Shown here: one piece after another, positions 23,317 through 24,656 of the stretch | Position numbering within the stretch: position 1 is the first letter of the stretch | How the letters are laid out: the number at the start of each line of letters is the position of its first letter | From: JAVZLQ01 sp049972525 | Lineage (GTDB): Archaea; Thermoproteota; Bathyarchaeia; Bathyarchaeales; Bathycorpusculaceae | DNA length: 24,656 nt | NCBI GenBank assembly: GCA_049972525.1 | Contig: JBMFKI010000019.1 | Location: 1-24,656, forward strand | Direction: 5' to 3' | Notes under the pieces: generated by a model | What the model saw: the letters and a program-made list of their open reading frames with translations, nothing else | Told to the model about the DNA's origin: nothing | Databases searched by the model: none | Made by a program: the position numbers and the translations under genes

Positions 23317-23337
23317 ATCTCGGAGCATTCCAGCCCT
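23317..23337 (-). other. Canonical 37/38 intron (21 nt) of the initiator tRNA
   Basis: After position 37 the intron contains GGGC and GCTC that pair. The central helix is CTCA against CGAG (three pairs and one A-C mismatch), flanked by three-base bulges TAA and ATA. This is a normal 3-4-3 bulge-helix-bulge. Splicing rejoins the anticodon loop CTCATAA to CCCAG. Confidence 0.85.
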
Positions 23338-23358
23338 TATGAGCCCAGCGGGTTAATC

Positions 23359-23396
23359 TTTACCTGGCGACGAGCAAAGCGATACATCGTCGCCAT
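23359..23396 (-). other. D-loop intron (38 nt) of the initiator tRNA
   Basis: The intron forms a nine-pair stem, TGGCGACGA with TCGTCGCCA. The junction fits a relaxed bulge-helix-bulge: three-base bulges AGA and AAG flank a short helix of C16-G, C17-G and G15-U. Removing it restores the D-loop AGCCAGGATTA with the required G18-G19 pair; shifting the boundary by one base destroys that pair. Confidence 0.8.
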
Positions 23397-23440
23397 CTGG
23401 CTACCCCACCCCGCTACTTTATTGCTGGTTGAAGCCTTTC

Positions 23441-23446
23441 TTAAAT
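23441..23446 (-). promoter_or_regulatory. TATA-like element of the tRNA gene
   Basis: The minus strand reads GATTTAAG. It is centred about 28 bases before the first tRNA base, the normal archaeal spacing. Confidence 0.45.
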
Positions 23447-23514
23447 CTTTTTGGGAAAAGCGTGAAAATACTTTTTAGTTTGGCTTGTTTATTATCGATT
23501 TGGCGTGTGTTGAT

Positions 23515-24159
23515 ATGGATAAGCCTTACTTTAATTTGTTGTTTGCTCCGACTTTAGATAAGCCTATCTTTGTGCAGGGGCTTCCCGGCTTAGGTAATGT
23601 TGGGAGGATTGCGGCTGAGCTTTTGATGAAGTTTTGTGGGGCGAAGCCCTTCGCCGAGTTTTATTCGCCTTCTTTTCCTGACTATGTTTCTGTGAGTTCC
23701 AAGGGTATTTGCCGTTTGCCAAGATACGAGTTTTATGCTGCGCCTATGGAGAAGAACGATTTTGTTATAATGACTGGTGATACGCAGCCGTCCTTTGAGG
23801 ATGTTGTTGCACATTATGAGATTTGCAGCGAAATACTTAATTTTGTTGAAAAACTTGGATGCGGCTTCATCGTTACTATAGGTGGCGTGCCGCTGACAGA
23901 AGAGAAAGCGCAGGTTTATGTAGCCGCAACTTCGCCAAGGTTGGCAGCAGAATTCATGGAAAGAGGCGCTGTTATCTATAGCAAAGGAAGAATTGTTGGA
24001 GCTGCAGGGTTAACGCTCGCACTTGCAAAGGAGCGCGGAATAGAGGGCATATGCTTGTTAGGTGCAACAACAGGCTTTAGTGCAGATCGTGGAGCCGGCT
24101 TTGCAGTCTTCAAGTTTCTAATGAAAGCCTTTGGCAACGAAGTAAAGGAAGGGTTATAA
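23515..24159 (+). CDS. PAC2-family protein (proteasome assembly chaperone-like)
   Basis: The 214-aa protein belongs to the archaeal PAC2/COG2047 group, related to eukaryotic proteasome assembly chaperones. Signatures are FVQGLPGLGNVGRIAAELL near the N-terminus, FYSPSFPDYVSVSSKGICRL, FVIMTGDTQPS, and ending in LLGATTGFSADRGAGFAVFK. I choose the ATG at 23515. The frame is open from a TTG at 23485, but that extra stretch (MFIIDLACVD) is not family-like. Its archaeal function is not established; relatives may assist proteasome core assembly. The tRNA gene diverges from it. Confidence 0.88.
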   Translation: MDKPYFNLLFAPTLDKPIFVQGLPGLGNVGRIAAELLMKFCGAKPFAEFYSPSFPDYVSVSSKGICRLPRYEFYAAPMEKNDFVIMTGDTQPSFEDVVAHYEICSEILNFVEKLGCGFIVTIGGVPLTEEKAQVYVAATSPRLAAEFMERGAVIYSKGRIVGAAGLTLALAKERGIEGICLLGATTGFSADRGAGFAVFKFLMKAFGNEVKEGL

Positions 24160-24204
24160 GAAAAGATATCAAGAACTAATAGATGATGTGCTGTGGTGGT
24201 GTGT

Positions 24205-24447
24205 ATGGCTGAAGAAAAGCAGAAAGCAGAAAAAGTTTCAAGGATTTGGTTAAACTCAAAGTTTTGGAAAACTTTTCTTGTTATTTTAGCTGCTTTCTTA
24301 ACTTTTGCAGGTCCAACATATGTCATTTATGCGCTTACACATTTTCTTGACATAAGCTTCGCGTTTTCAGCGGCTTTTGGCTTTGTCCTTTTTGTTGTCG
24401 GTTTGGTTCTTGACTGGTATTTGATTAAGAACAAGGTTGTTTCTTAA
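24205..24447 (+). CDS. Small membrane protein with two transmembrane helices
   Basis: The 80-aa product from ATG 24205 has a charged N-terminus (MAEEKQKAEKVSRIW) and then two hydrophobic helices. The first runs around FWKTFLVILAAFLTFAGPTY, the second around FAFSAAFGFVLFVVGLVLDW, with a basic C-terminus. Three GTG codons just upstream (from 24193) are alternative starts. GGTGGTG may act as a weak Shine-Dalgarno. It follows the PAC2 gene by 45 bases on the same strand and could share its transcript. No family recognised. Confidence 0.7.
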   Translation: MAEEKQKAEKVSRIWLNSKFWKTFLVILAAFLTFAGPTYVIYALTHFLDISFAFSAAFGFVLFVVGLVLDWYLIKNKVVS

Positions 24448-24459
24448 ACGCGAGATTTT

Positions 24460-24515
24460 GCCTCAGATACCCCAGGGTGCATCACCGTTTCAGACGTGCA
24501 AGTTCTTCATCGGCA
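24460..24515 (-). ncRNA. Candidate C/D box guide sRNA
   Basis: On the minus strand four boxes occur in the right order and spacing. C is CGATGA (24507-24512), D' CTGA (24490-24493), C' TGATGC (24479-24484) and D CTGA (24463-24466). Guide spacers are 13 and 12 bases, and the D'-C' gap is five bases. Both D boxes are perfect; C and C' each differ from TGATGA at one base. GCC and GGC flank the ends and could pair. A TATA-like ATTTTTAA lies about 26 bases upstream of the predicted 5' end. The rRNA or tRNA targets were not identified. The altered C box, with C for the first U, is the weak point. Confidence 0.55.
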
Positions 24516-24537
24516 TGTATTATCTTTTCTTGCTTTG

Positions 24538-24545
24538 TTAAAAAT
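24538..24545 (-). promoter_or_regulatory. Candidate TATA element of the C/D sRNA
   Basis: The minus strand reads ATTTTTAA, centred near 24541. A start 26 bases downstream is near 24515, matching the predicted 5' end of the sRNA. Confidence 0.4.
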
Positions 24546-24575
24546 TGTTCGGTGTATTGATGCTTGGTTAGCAAA

Positions 24576-24584
24576 GCATATAAG
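24576..24584 (+). promoter_or_regulatory. TATA element of the gene at the right edge (leaderless)
   Basis: GCATATAAG follows the A-rich AGCAAA, a possible BRE. Its centre lies about 27 bases before the ATG at 24608, so the mRNA should start at the start codon. Confidence 0.5.
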
Positions 24585-24607
24585 ATATGCTATGAGATAT
24601 AACAGTT

Positions 24608-24656
24608 ATGCAGAACGGAAAAGAGGAAAAAAAGAAAAAACTCGAAGAAATCATGC
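24608..24656 (+). CDS. Start of an unidentified gene (runs off the window)
   Basis: An ATG at 24608 opens a frame MQNGKEEKKKKLEEIM to the window end. The residues are strongly charged. There is no Shine-Dalgarno, but the TATA element at 24576-24584 is at leaderless distance, which supports a real start. Sixteen residues do not allow identification. Confidence 0.5.
   Translation, partial: MQNGKEEKKKKLEEIM

Larger units (their letters stand above)
23278..23415 (-). tRNA. Initiator tRNA-Met (CAU) with two introns
   Basis: The 138-base gene folds into a regular 76-base tRNA plus an encoded CCA once two introns are removed. Exons are 23397-23415, 23338-23358 and 23278-23316. The acceptor stem AGCGGGG pairs with CCCCGCT, the D-stem GGGT with ACCC, the anticodon stem CTGGG with CCCAG around loop CTCATAA, and the T-arm is GGTCG-TTCAAAT-CGACC. 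The A1-U72 pair and the three G-C pairs next to the anticodon loop mark it as the initiator. A 38-base intron lies in the D-loop between G18 and G19, and a 21-base intron at 37/38. A TATA-like TTTAA sits about 28 bases upstream. Confidence 0.93.

Noticed and set aside
23296..23478. Sixty-codon plus-strand open frame over the tRNA
   Set aside because: It lies almost wholly on the antisense strand of the intron-containing initiator tRNA and has no ribosome-binding site.

Overview
The window is a gene-dense, AT-rich stretch of archaeal chromosome. Archaeal identity follows from TFB, Gar1, Alba, ribosomal proteins L7Ae, S28e, L24e and L40e, a PAC2 protein, a DUF116 protein, formylmethanofuran:H4MPT formyltransferase (Ftr), TATA-box promoters and an intron-containing initiator tRNA. 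Frequent GTG/TTG starts, HTH_45 and zinc-ribbon small proteins, and Ftr without nearby methanogenesis genes suggest a TACK lineage such as Bathyarchaeia. That placement is inference; no rRNA gene is present. I see no CRISPR array, prophage or intact insertion sequence.

Layout. 1-1467: start of a secreted beta-helix-type protein (cut by the window edge), a membrane-anchored winged-helix-like protein and a divergent HTH_45 regulator, followed by a structured inverted repeat. 1641-12054: a purine block made of two converging operons. purM-purS-purL-purQ runs on the plus strand. purF-purD-HAD(EhaR-like)-ftr-pfkB runs on the minus strand. The two meet with an 18-base overlap of coding ends. Together they encode steps 1, 2, 4 and 5 of IMP synthesis; no step-3 GAR transformylase is visible, while ftr sits in the operon. 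12353-14550: aspS, a zinc-finger/KH-like protein gene and alba, all minus. 14761-17247: an Lrp-type regulator apparently co-transcribed with sucC and sucD. 17314-19044: L40e (53 aa), DUF116, a small helical protein and a zinc-ribbon/coiled-coil protein. 19224-20447: gar1-tfb. 20747-21587: rpl7ae-rps28e-rpl24e. 21594-23135: a radical SAM/SPASM enzyme. 23278-23415: initiator tRNA-Met. 23515-24656: a PAC2 protein, a two-helix membrane protein, a candidate C/D box sRNA and the first codons of a further gene.

Most notable: (i) the initiator tRNA gene carries two introns, a 38-nt one in the D-loop and a 21-nt one at 37/38, both with bulge-helix-bulge-like junctions; (ii) an apparently unannotated C/D box sRNA with a TATA element at the right distance; (iii) purF has no ATG/GTG/TTG that includes its catalytic cysteine and probably starts at AUA behind a strong Shine-Dalgarno; (iv) ftr, an EhaR-like HAD protein and a PfkB kinase are embedded in a purine operon that lacks GAR transformylase.
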